From contig OMZO01000001.1 of the NCBI GenBank assembly GCA_900315525.1, forward strand, positions 164,461 through 228,460: a stretch of DNA of 64,000 bases, in the 5' to 3' direction. Under the pieces are notes generated by a model that saw nothing but the letters and a program-made list of their open reading frames with translations, ran no database searches and had not been told where the DNA came from. The translations under genes were made by a program, and so were the position numbers. Below, in pieces: positions 36,441-43,450 of the stretch (position 1 is the stretch's first letter; the number at the start of each line of letters is the position of its first letter). This stretch comes from an uncultured Prevotella sp. Lineage in GTDB: Bacteria; Bacteroidota; Bacteroidia; Bacteroidales; Bacteroidaceae.

Positions 36441-37676
36441 CTAAGCAGCCTGCAGGGGAATGACCTTGTAGAAAGGCACATTGCTGCGGACTGCGGAGTC
36501 GTAGCCGAGCGCAATCATTGCATTTCCCACGCGTACCTTATTGCCGTGACTGATCTCAACAGAAGGATAGGCCTTCTGGATATAATCCAGCAGCATCTTC
36601 GAGTTCATCAGTTTGGCGGCTTCCCCCTCCTTGGGTTTACGGAAGCACACTTCCACCATCTCTGCGATGTCTTTCTGCTCCAGATAGTTCTGGTTCAGCT
36701 GCTGGATACGTGCCACCTCGTCGTTTGAGAACCAATAGGGCGTCTTGGCCACCCTCAGCTCATAGACCACCTGTGCATAGAGCTGTTCATAGCATATCTC
36801 GCCTGAGTTGTCGATATACTGCCCGTCAGGAATCGTCAGGCAGATGTATCGGCGGCTGCCCGTTACGTCTGTCAGCGGGTGCGGATTGTTGGTAGTTGCC
36901 ACGAACGAGGCAAAACGGGGACGGTCTTCCTGCGAGGCACCATAGATGGGGCGCCCGTTCACCTTGCTCTTTGAGAGCGTCTGCTTGAGTGCCGCATGCT
37001 GACTGGGGCGGATGGCATCGAGCTCATCGAGGTTCACCAGCAGATTGTTCGTCAGCGCCATCTCCTTGTCGAACTTGTTCGAGAGGTTCAGGTGGTCCAG
37101 ATAATACTCGCGTAGCGCCGTTGGCAGCAGGCGATGGAAGAAGGTAGTCTTGCCGCATCCCTGAGCGCCAATCAGCGTCGGCACGCACTCATTGCCGTGA
37201 AGCGTATCCATCTGCAGCCAGTGGGCCACAGCCGAACGCAGCCAGGTGGCGAGATAGCCCTGCTGCTCGGAGGTGATGCCAGGCAGGCGGCTGAAGAGCT
37301 GGCCGATGTGGTTCTGTCCGTCCCAGCGGGGCAGGCCCTTCAGGTAGTCGCCGATAGGATTATGTACGGGTACATCTTCAGAGTGTACGAACTCCAGGAT
37401 TTCCGTCTTCGGACTCCCTTTCTCGCACACCTCCTCCTTCTTGGCCCTGCGGATGATGCTGTTGAGAGCCTCCTGGGTCAGCGGGCGCCAGTCGTTTGGC
37501 GCCTCGTCCCCAGCAGTCTCACCGTCCTGGCAGGGCTGCTTCGTGGCAAACTCCACCTTTCCGTTCAGCACATTGCGGCGGAAGCAGTAGTTTTCGTTGA
37601 GAAACTGCTCGACAGCGAGCGTTGTCTCGAGGGCAGCATTCACAGCTCCCCCATTGATAAGATTTTTCTTACTCAT
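36441..37676 (-). CDS. VapE/VirE-family P-loop ATPase (DUF3874-like C-terminus)
   Basis: 411 residues. The N-terminal ~120 residues (FLNENYCFRRNVLNGKVEF, then WRPLTQEALNSIIRRAKKEE) match the start of the VapE/VirE domain. Walker A is GAQGCGKTTF (about 170-179) and Walker B is LLVNLDELDAI (about 212-222), followed by FASFVATTNNPHPLTDVTGS, a sensor-like segment. The last ~75 residues look like DUF3874. The primase-like N-terminal domain often fused to such proteins is absent, so this is the ATPase half alone. Relatives occur in phages, integrative elements and virulence islands. It is bracketed by inverted iteron arrays. The promoter is TTG-N20-TATCTTTG, with a leader of about 85 bases. Confidence 0.83.
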   Translation of the reverse strand: MSKKNLINGGAVNAALETTLAVEQFLNENYCFRRNVLNGKVEFATKQPCQDGETAGDEAPNDWRPLTQEALNSIIRRAKKEEVCEKGSPKTEILEFVHSEDVPVHNPIGDYLKGLPRWDGQNHIGQLFSRLPGITSEQQGYLATWLRSAVAHWLQMDTLHGNECVPTLIGAQGCGKTTFFHRLLPTALREYYLDHLNLSNKFDKEMALTNNLLVNLDELDAIRPSQHAALKQTLSKSKVNGRPIYGASQEDRPRFASFVATTNNPHPLTDVTGSRRYICLTIPDGQYIDNSGEICYEQLYAQVVYELRVAKTPYWFSNDEVARIQQLNQNYLEQKDIAEMVEVCFRKPKEGEAAKLMNSKMLLDYIQKAYPSVEISHGNKVRVGNAMIALGYDSAVRSNVPFYKVIPLQAA

Positions 37677-37765
37677 AGAGAAAATTATTTTTGATGTTAA
37701 ACTTAGTCCTTGATGCTATCTCCTTGATGGACGATGCGCTTTTCACAGCGTTGTATTTCCAGATG

Positions 37766-37796
37766 CAAAGATACAAAATAAAATCGCGTTTTGCAA
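37766..37796 (-). promoter_or_regulatory. vapE promoter (TTG-N20-TATCTTTG)
   Basis: On the minus strand TTG (37794-37796) and TATCTTTG (37766-37773) are 20 bases apart. The coding start lies 89 bases downstream, and the right iteron array lies about 80 bases upstream. Confidence 0.6.
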
Positions 37797-37878
37797 GTTT
37801 TCCCTGTTAAATTTGCACGCTTTTCTGCAAATGTTAAATGAAATCCGTCTCAGGCTCAGCAAGTTTGGTTCACGTGCC

Positions 37879-37927
37879 AGGTCTCATGTTAGGTCTATGT
37901 TACCTCTATGGTAGGTCTTAGTTAGGT
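37879..37927 (-). repeat. Right inverted repeat of the vapE module (11-bp iteron array)
   Basis: Reverse complement of 36379-36427 with three mismatches in 49. On the minus strand the 11-base units read AGACCTACCAT, AGAGGTAACAT and AGACCTAACAT. It lies upstream of the vapE promoter, so the gene with its promoter is framed symmetrically. Confidence 0.85.
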
Positions 37928-38087
37928 CTTGAAAGCGGGAAAATCGCTCAGAACCCCTTTATACAGGCGTTTTTTCAGAAATGAACGGTAGGTCTCGCAA
38001 TAATTGCCGATTATTTTTCAATACTCGTGCCTTACTGATCGATAACCTGCCATTATCTCACACGGAACGAACCTCGGCAGCGAAGAT

Positions 38088-38175
38088 CAGTCCCATTAAG
38101 GGAATAAAACAGTCCCACGCTGGGACTAAAATATTCCCACCCTGGGACCATAGCAGTCCCAATGTGGGAATCAAT
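38088..38175. repeat. Four tandem 22-bp hairpin units
   Basis: Units at 38088-38109, 38110-38131, 38132-38153 and 38154-38175. Each contains TCCCA and TGGGA (or TCCC/GGGA in the first) around a 3-4-base loop, for example CAGTCCCACGCTGGGACT. The core is conserved with changes in loop and linker, and there are no unique spacers. It sits just past the STAS-like stop codon. Function unknown; tandem binding sites or an RNA-end structure are possible. Confidence 0.8.
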
Positions 38176-38190
38176 ATCCCAAATCATGAA

Positions 38191-38487
38191 TCAGTTTGTT
38201 TTCAGCACCTTGTATCTTCGCTGGAGCGCAACGAGCACGCTACGTTCTGCCATAGGGTTGAGTCCACGGAAAGTCGTGTGCTGCTTGAGTTCGTCTAACG
38301 GCATTTCCAAAAGCAGTTTGGCTATACACTCATCTGCGAAGGAGTTGGAAACAACGTTCACACCTGTGAAATCAAGAACAACCTTGTCATTCTCCTTGAT
38401 GAGTGGCAACAGCTTCTCGCGGAGCTTCATGCCCATGTCGCGGGTGCCGAAGTCTGTTCCGTATTCTATAAACTTAAACTCTACCAT
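38191..38487 (-). CDS. STAS-like protein (DUF4325 type)
   Basis: 98 residues. YGTDFGTRDMGMKLREKLLP and KVVLDFTGVNVVSNSFADEC fit the STAS-like DUF4325 pattern (a beta strand, then VVSNSFADE as the loop usually phosphorylated in anti-anti-sigma relatives). Proteins of this type are thought to act as switches in signalling, often with a GHKL ATPase; none is adjacent here. Its ATG overlaps the last 7 bases of a 32-codon upstream frame, so the two are probably coupled. Downstream lie the four 22-bp hairpin units. Confidence 0.78.
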   Translation of the reverse strand: MVEFKFIEYGTDFGTRDMGMKLREKLLPLIKENDKVVLDFTGVNVVSNSFADECIAKLLLEMPLDELKQHTTFRGLNPMAERSVLVALQRRYKVLKTN

Positions 38488-38579
38488 ATGGATTCCAATT
38501 CTTCTTGTGCATCAAACACGTCAATTGAGACGTTGTTTGTTCCCTTGAAATATTTGTCTAACAGAAAAGCGATGTCCAT
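38481..38579 (-). CDS. Predicted 32-residue protein coupled to the STAS-like gene
   Basis: A 32-codon frame starting MDIAFLLDKYFKGTNNVSID and ending EELESIW. It starts 24 bases behind a TAACTTTG box (38604-38611) and ends by overlapping the STAS-like ATG by 7 bases. It could be a true small partner protein, a leader peptide for translational coupling, or the worn end of a longer partner. The sequence is acidic and amphipathic, which favours a protein-contact role. Not recognised. Confidence 0.5.
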   Translation of the reverse strand: MDIAFLLDKYFKGTNNVSIDVFDAQEELESIW

Positions 38580-38603
38580 ATACTCATATATGATTTAACG
38601 CCG

Positions 38604-38611
38604 CAAAGTTA
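38604..38611 (-). promoter_or_regulatory. -7 promoter box of the STAS-like unit
   Basis: The minus strand reads TAACTTTG, 24 bases before the ATG at 38579. Confidence 0.5.
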
Positions 38612-38648
38612 CAAAAATAATCCGAAAGAGATTCATCCTTGCCTCACC

Positions 38649-38672
38649 TTTTATATATATTTAGGCGAAAAG
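38649..38672 (+). repeat. 24-bp dispersed repeat, copy 1
   Basis: 24 bases identical to 43425-43448, ending TTTAGGCGAAAAG. TCACCT lies directly before this copy and a few bases before the other. Both copies are intergenic. Confidence 0.6.
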
Positions 38673-38770
38673 TTCAGCCAACCTTGGCCATTTTCTTTAA
38701 TGAAATGTTAAATATCTGCCTGAGAAGCAAAATATTTACGAAATAATTTGGTTTATATTATAAACTTATC

Positions 38771-38884
38771 TATCTTTGCAGCGTGAACCGGACACGATAG
38801 GCCGAAGACGTGCTTTCTGCAGGAGCACGGACGAGGCCAGAGAGCAGTAAACAAAAGTAGAACATCATTAAAAATGAAACAACA
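38771..38884 (+). promoter_or_regulatory. Promoter and ~100-base structured leader of the membrane protein / regulator pair
   Basis: TATCTTTG at 38771-38778 is followed by an unusually GC-rich leader. GGCC (38800-38803) and GGCC (38834-38837) can pair around CGTGCT (38809-38814) and AGCACG (38824-38829), giving a two-part stem with internal loops. A 10-codon frame (MKQQWKKRIT) starting at 38874 ends over a possible inner start ATG of the next gene (38903). A regulatory RNA role is possible. Confidence 0.45.
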
Positions 38885-39511
38885 ATGGAAGAAAAGAATA
38901 ACATGACTGCCGAGCGCAGTCTGGAGATCATCAGAGAATCAATAGAGCGCAGTCAGCGCACCATCAACAAGAATTCGGCCATACCACTCATTTGGTGGGG
39001 ACTTTGTGTGATCATATTCTCGTTGCTCATCGCCTACCTGTGGAAGAATCATGGCGGGCCAGTATGGAATATGCTGTGGGCTGTGTTGTGGCTGATAGGA
39101 TATGCAGGCGACTGGATAATTGGCAAACGAAGAGAAAGCATCCCGACTACTTTTGTAGGGAAGACCATCGGTCATGTGTGGGCAACGTTTGGCGTTTTCT
39201 GCTGTGGTGTAGGGATGATATTCGGCTTTATCGGTAGTGGAATGCTGCCAATGGAACTGATTATGCCAAAGGTATATGTGTTTGGCTGCATCACCAGCAT
39301 CATCTCGCTATGCTTCGGCATGGGTACAACAATCACAGGACTCGTCATCCGAAACCGCATCATTCAGGTGTGTGGACTTATCGCAGGCATCGGCGGATTT
39401 TTCGGTGCATTGCATTTCCCTGGTCATACACAGCTCTATGTGATGGCAGTCGTGGCCTTGATTGGGCTGATTGTGCCAGGTGTAGCGATTTTCATGCAAA
39501 ACCAGAAATAA
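38885..39511 (+). CDS. Small integral membrane protein, function unknown
   Basis: 208 residues: a short charged N-terminal helix (ERSLEIIRESIERSQRTINK) followed by about six membrane helices (for example IWWGLCVIIFSLLIAYLW and VYVFGCITSIISLCFGMGTT). The next gene, a winged-helix regulator, starts 14 bases after its stop, so the pair is one unit. This arrangement, a small membrane protein with a PadR/HTH_34-like regulator, recurs in Bacteroidota and may be a stress or envelope response. The ATG at 38903 is an alternative start. I do not recognise a named family. Confidence 0.75.
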   Translation: MEEKNNMTAERSLEIIRESIERSQRTINKNSAIPLIWWGLCVIIFSLLIAYLWKNHGGPVWNMLWAVLWLIGYAGDWIIGKRRESIPTTFVGKTIGHVWATFGVFCCGVGMIFGFIGSGMLPMELIMPKVYVFGCITSIISLCFGMGTTITGLVIRNRIIQVCGLIAGIGGFFGALHFPGHTQLYVMAVVALIGLIVPGVAIFMQNQK

Positions 39512-39525
39512 AGGAGGACCAACCC

Positions 39526-39819
39526 ATGTTCAAACCATTAGACCCCCTGCTGCACGCCGAGTTGCGACTGGCCGTGATGTCGCTGCTCATCAGTGCCGAG
39601 GAAGCCGAGTTCCCCTACATCAAGGAACAGACGGGCGCCACGGCGGGCAACCTGAGTGTGCAGATAGACAAGCTCTCAGTAGCAGGCTACATCGAGGTGG
39701 AGAAGACCTTCAAGGGCAAGAAACCCTGTACCCTCTGCCGCATTACGCCTGTAGGACTGAAAGCGTTTGAGGATTATGTGAAAGCGCTGAAAAGCTATCT
39801 GAATGTAAAAAAGACATGA
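39526..39819 (+). CDS. Winged-helix DNA-binding regulator (HTH_34/MarR-like)
   Basis: 97 residues. LLHAELRLAVMSLLISAEEA is the first helix pair, TGATAGNLSVQIDKLSVAGY the recognition helix and turn, and IEVEKTFKGKKPCTLCRITP the beta wing. This is the compact single-domain winged-helix type that represses its own operon. The start is fixed by an AAGGAGG sequence 8 bases before the ATG at 39526, a strong Shine-Dalgarno site that is rare in Bacteroidota. It follows the membrane protein gene by 14 bases and likely controls it. Confidence 0.85.
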   Translation: MFKPLDPLLHAELRLAVMSLLISAEEAEFPYIKEQTGATAGNLSVQIDKLSVAGYIEVEKTFKGKKPCTLCRITPVGLKAFEDYVKALKSYLNVKKT

Positions 39820-39853
39820 CCGTTAGATAGTCGCAACCGCTTTATTACGTCAG

Positions 39854-39896
39854 TTCGGGTATAATTTTGAATGCTTCATCCAAATTTATACCCGAA
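39854..39896. terminator. Long hairpin between convergent units
   Basis: TTCGGGTATAA (39854-39864) and TTATACCCGAA (39886-39896) are perfect 11-bp arms; ATTTTG/CAAAT lengthens the stem inward with one mismatch. It lies between the regulator gene and the convergent sigma operon, suiting a bidirectional terminator. Confidence 0.6.
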
Positions 39897-39976
39897 TTGA
39901 TATATTAAGAACTCATCACCCGGTCATTTTGCTGATAATCAATCGATAAGCCTTACTTGAGCCAGAGCATCAAATC

Positions 39977-40327
39977 CTATGATGCAAATTTTTTACGCAA
40001 ATAGGTATTAAACAGGGCAAAGAACAGACAACAGAATGTAAGACCAGGCAGTACGTCAAAGCCCTCATGCTGCTGGAGCATGGACGACAGTCCGCCTAAT
40101 ACTGCTTCGCCGTAGAAATAAGCCATAGTGCCTACTCCCAGCAGGCAACAGGCCGCAATGGTGATAACGGCAGCTAACTTCTCACGTTTTTCCTCTGTCT
40201 GACGTTCCCGCTCAATCCTGCGCATAGTGGCATACGCGAAATTTGAGGGGAGGCGCATGTGCTGTTCTGACTGTTGGCGCAAGGCCTCTCGAAGTGCTTT
40301 GTCATTTTGCTTAACGAGAAAGTTCAT
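39977..40327 (-). CDS. Small membrane protein, possible anti-sigma partner
   Basis: 116 residues from the ATG at 40327. The N-terminal ~55 residues are charged and helical (ALREALRQQSEQHMRLPSNF, then RRIERERQTEEKREKL), followed by two membrane helices (LAAVITIAACCLLGVGTMAY and LPGLTFCCLFFALFNTYL). It overlaps the end of the ECF sigma gene by 17 bases. A cytosolic helical arm on a membrane anchor right behind a sigma factor fits an anti-sigma factor, by inference only; the arm does not show a zinc anti-sigma motif. Confidence 0.65.
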   Translation of the reverse strand: MNFLVKQNDKALREALRQQSEQHMRLPSNFAYATMRRIERERQTEEKREKLAAVITIAACCLLGVGTMAYFYGEAVLGGLSSMLQQHEGFDVLPGLTFCCLFFALFNTYLRKKFAS

Positions 40328-40865
40328 GTTGTTCCATTCTTTTGATGATGATATATAGTTTTTTGCGAATACGATGTAGACGAGTGGCGACATTACCCGA
40401 TTCCAGACCTAAGACGTAGGCAATATCGCGCATCGGTAAGTCCTCGTAGTAAAAGAGATTGATGAGCGTCTGTTCGTCTGGTGACAGCCTGGAACAGGCA
40501 TGATGAAGCTGCTCGATTCGCGATACATCATCAAGCAGTTGGTCAATGTCTTTGTCGCTGACATCCATCTTTTCATCAAGCTGCAAATACTTCATCTTTT
40601 GCTTGCGTAGCCAACTGACGGTCAGGTTATAGGCTATGCGGTAAATCCATGTTGAAAACGATGCTTCTCCTGTAAAGTCTGACAAATGATTGTATGCACG
40701 AACGAAAGCGTCCTGCACCAGTTCTTCTGCATCCTCTTGGGTAGTGACGAGCTTTGCTACGAGGCGAAACACATTCTCCCCGTAGCGTTCCATGAAATAG
40801 CTGTAATCCTCGGTGTGGCCGTTGAGGATGCGCGTTATCAGTCGTTGCTCGTCTGTCTGTTGCAT
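40311..40865 (-). CDS. ECF-type RNA polymerase sigma factor
   Basis: 184 residues. Region 2 is clear (VTTQEDAEELVQDAFVRAYN, then FSTWIYRIAYNLTVSWLRKQ), and region 4 holds LSPDEQTLINLFYYEDLPMR followed by the helix-turn-helix DIAYVLGLESGNVATRLHRI. This is the RpoE-like arrangement. Its start overlaps the stop of the DUF6249-like gene (TGATG), and the next gene overlaps its end, so three genes are translationally linked. The operon likely senses envelope conditions. It is distinct from the ECF factor at 4621-5118. Confidence 0.93.
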   Translation of the reverse strand: MQQTDEQRLITRILNGHTEDYSYFMERYGENVFRLVAKLVTTQEDAEELVQDAFVRAYNHLSDFTGEASFSTWIYRIAYNLTVSWLRKQKMKYLQLDEKMDVSDKDIDQLLDDVSRIEQLHHACSRLSPDEQTLINLFYYEDLPMRDIAYVLGLESGNVATRLHRIRKKLYIIIKRMEQHELSR

Positions 40866-41296
40866 CAGATATGAAACTCATCGTCCTTCTTCTGCTCTTC
40901 TGGATGCTCAGCTTTGCGTTCTGCACGATATGACATCAGTAGCCCCCACCCCCCGAAGATACAGATACAGGCGATGTAGACCACTCCGGCCACATGGTCA
41001 TGGAAGCGCCATACACTGTCGAAGTCGTAGGCATATCTTCCATAGGTGGCCATCATGTTGATAAGGAAGCCTGCCAGGAATCCCAGTCCTACACCAAACA
41101 TCAGCCAACCGATACGAAGGGCAGTAAACTTGTTGCCGCTGCTGTAGAGGTTAATACCCTTAAAGTCCACATTCGAAATTTCCGTCAGTTTACTGATGAG
41201 CATCAGCCGCTCACGCTTACGCACAAACAGTTCCACAACTTTGTAAATGGTGCCGAACACGATGAGGCAGTTCAGCGGAATCATAATCCAATCCAT
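40865..41296 (-). CDS. DUF6249-like membrane protein
   Basis: 143 residues. An N-terminal membrane helix (IMIPLNCLIVFGTIYKVVEL), a short cytosolic stretch (RERLMLISKLTEISNVDFKG), then two more helices (LRIGWLMFGVGLGFLAGFLI and VAGVVYIACICIFGGWGLLM) and a charged tail. The pattern matches DUF6249 proteins, often encoded with ECF sigma factors in Bacteroidota. It heads the sigma operon, an unusual order, and may be part of the sensing complex. The promoter region carries a perfect 11-base inverted repeat. Confidence 0.75.
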   Translation of the reverse strand: MDWIMIPLNCLIVFGTIYKVVELFVRKRERLMLISKLTEISNVDFKGINLYSSGNKFTALRIGWLMFGVGLGFLAGFLINMMATYGRYAYDFDSVWRFHDHVAGVVYIACICIFGGWGLLMSYRAERKAEHPEEQKKDDEFHI

Positions 41297-41323
41297 AATT
41301 CTTTTGCTTTTAAGTTAATTTAC

Positions 41324-41373
41324 TAATGTTTCTTGTCTCTACTCTATTATACGCAATAATCTAAGAAACATTA
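41324..41373. promoter_or_regulatory. Perfect 11-bp inverted repeat around a TATAAT-like box
   Basis: TAATGTTTCTT (41324-41334) and AAGAAACATTA (41363-41373) are exact reverse complements with 28 bases between. On the minus strand the spacer contains GCGTATAATAG. No TAnnTTTG box lies in front of this operon, so it may be read by another sigma factor, possibly its own product. The arms could be an operator. Confidence 0.6.
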
Positions 41374-41442
41374 CACTATTTGAGAGAGAATTTTCAAAAA
41401 GCACCAATCTCACGAAACGCGGGGTAGGTGTTTTGCTCTTGT

Positions 41443-43278
41443 TTATTCCAATGCTGTCTTTAGGATATTCCTCAAAAGATACGTGGCGTTCTGATTGCGG
41501 GCCACACCCTCGGAGAGGCGATAGGTGTAGGTGATTTCGTCGGAGAGCTGGATCTCAAAGCAGTAGTTATGGAAGTGGGCAGGATATTCTTCCTCCATCT
41601 TCGACAGCTCGAGGTCGTGGGTGGCGATGATGCCCGTGATGGGGAGTGCCGACACGGATTGGAGGAACAGGCGCGAGCCGTTGAGCTTGTCGAGCGAGTT
41701 GGTGCCCTTCAGGATTTCATCGAGGATGATGAGCGTGTGGCGGTTCTGCCGGCAGATCTCGATGAGCTGTTGCAGGCGGAGCAGCTCGGCGTTGAAGTAG
41801 CTGATGCCGTGGGCGAGGTCGTCGGTAGTGCGCATGCTGCTGAACAGTGAGAAGAGCGAGACGCGTAGGCTGTCGGCAAAGACGGGCATACCACAACAGG
41901 CCAGCACGTAGTTGATGCCGATGGAGCGGAGGAAGGTGCTCTTGCCCGCCATGTTCGCACCAGTGATGATGTAATAGTGCTGGTCAGCAATGGTGAAGTC
42001 GTTGCGCACGGCCTTCACGCCGAGGAACGGATGATAGAGTCCGTGCGCCTCATAGACCACCTCGTCGGCATCCACCAGTTTGGCATCCGTAGCCGCAGGC
42101 TCGTTGTAGCGGAACGTGGCCATCGACACCAGCGCGTCGAAGTGGCTCACGGCGGCTATCCACTCCTCAATATGCATCATATAGCGGTCTTGCCAGAGCA
42201 GGAATCGGCGCACGATGAAGTAGTCGGCCAGGTAGAGGGCATTGGAGATGGGCACCCATATCTCGTTGCGCTGGTCGAGGGCGTTGATGATGCCCTTCAG
42301 CAGGCGGAAGGACTTGAGGGCATCCTGCTTGTCGGCAGACAACTGGCTGATGATGTCGCGCCCCTCGCGGCTCTTCAGGTCGGCAGTCACTATCAGCATG
42401 ATCATATTGACATAGGTGCCTAATCGCGGCAGGATGATGTTGATGCTTTGATTGATACGTTTCAGCGTTCGGCCGAAAAGGAGATAGACTGCCAGAATTT
42501 GAAACAGTACCCAGAGCATGGGGAATGTACCAGACAGCGGACCAAAGATGGCTGCGACCAGGAGTACATAGAATACGACGATGCTTCCGATGGCTGCGAT
42601 GTGGGTAAGGCAATGGGCTGCAAGGCGAGAGACCTGCATCTGCTCTACCGCGTGCAGGGCTTCCAGAATGTCTGTCGTGTCAATCTGCCGCCCCTGGCCT
42701 TGTGCCATGAATGCCGCTCGCAGCGGTTCCTTTTCCGACAGCTCGTGGATAGCCTCGCGTTGCGCCTCTATCTCGTCAATGGTCCTCACCCGCGTCTCAG
42801 CCAGTTCCTTTGCCAGGAAATCACTGCCGCCGGTAGTCACGGTGCGGTTGATGCGGTGGAAGAGCGACTGCGGACCGAAGATGTCGAGGTCGAGCGTGAA
42901 CGCATGGCGGGGATTGATATATTGCTCTCCCGACGCAAAGCCGGAGAAGTCGCCGCTGAGATAGTTCAGCTCCTTCTGATAGACGCTGCGCAGGCTCTCC
43001 TTCTCTTCCGCCATCCGGCTGTTCCTGCTGTCTCGCCAGCGTATGGTCACGTAGGCAGCGATGAACAATACCGCCACCACCAGCGCCGCTACGTTGTTCC
43101 ACATCGTGTAACCCACGACACAACCAATAGCCAAGGCAATGGCCGACAACTCCAGCACCACCACCAGCCGGTTGTACTTGTTCAGCTGCCGTATTTCCTC
43201 CGTCAGCCTCGTGATGCGCTCGGTGTATAGTTCCTTTGGAGTCAGAGCCTGTCTGTATTGTTTGTGAATCTCTGTCAT
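41443..43278 (-). CDS. Membrane-anchored MutS-family ATPase
   Basis: 611 residues. Two membrane helices near the N-terminus (LVVVLELSAIALAIGCVVGY and VAALVVAVLFIAAYVTIRW) and two more at about 230-280 precede a MutS-like lever and core region. The C-terminal ATPase domain is complete: Walker A ITGANMAGKSTFLRSIGINY, Walker B HTLIILDEILKGTNSLDKLN and the His switch in IATHDLEL. It lacks the mismatch-binding domain of true MutS. Bacteroidota carry such MutS-domain-V proteins; their role is not established. An opening at 43359 lies before the -7 box (TATCTTTG at 43306-43313), so the ATG at 43278 is used. Confidence 0.83.
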   Translation of the reverse strand: MTEIHKQYRQALTPKELYTERITRLTEEIRQLNKYNRLVVVLELSAIALAIGCVVGYTMWNNVAALVVAVLFIAAYVTIRWRDSRNSRMAEEKESLRSVYQKELNYLSGDFSGFASGEQYINPRHAFTLDLDIFGPQSLFHRINRTVTTGGSDFLAKELAETRVRTIDEIEAQREAIHELSEKEPLRAAFMAQGQGRQIDTTDILEALHAVEQMQVSRLAAHCLTHIAAIGSIVVFYVLLVAAIFGPLSGTFPMLWVLFQILAVYLLFGRTLKRINQSINIILPRLGTYVNMIMLIVTADLKSREGRDIISQLSADKQDALKSFRLLKGIINALDQRNEIWVPISNALYLADYFIVRRFLLWQDRYMMHIEEWIAAVSHFDALVSMATFRYNEPAATDAKLVDADEVVYEAHGLYHPFLGVKAVRNDFTIADQHYYIITGANMAGKSTFLRSIGINYVLACCGMPVFADSLRVSLFSLFSSMRTTDDLAHGISYFNAELLRLQQLIEICRQNRHTLIILDEILKGTNSLDKLNGSRLFLQSVSALPITGIIATHDLELSKMEEEYPAHFHNYCFEIQLSDEITYTYRLSEGVARNQNATYLLRNILKTALE

Positions 43279-43450
43279 GATTGCTGTAGATAATCTTTTG
43301 GAGGACAAAGATACAAAATTTCCTTGAATTATGAACTTTTTCGCTTTTTCGTGTAGCAAATCGTACCTTTGCAGCGACTAAAGGACAAATGTCTTTAGTG
43401 AAAGTTGTTCGCTTCACCTACATTTTTTATATATATTTAGGCGAAAAGGA
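43279..43450. repeat. Intergenic region with hairpin and second copy of the 24-bp repeat
   Basis: Holds the MutS-like promoter (43306-43313), a hairpin with arms ACTAAAGGAC / GTCTTTAGT around 43377-43399, and the 24-bp repeat at 43425-43448 that also occurs at 38649-38672. The repeat lies immediately after the btuF-like stop codon (minus strand). Confidence 0.55.

Noticed and set aside
38088-38175. Possible CRISPR array
   Set aside because: The units adjoin directly with no unique spacers, are only 22 bases long, and no cas genes are present.
42448-43230. Open frame of 260 codons on the plus strand
   Set aside because: Antisense to the MutS-like gene, whose ATPase motifs are unmistakable.
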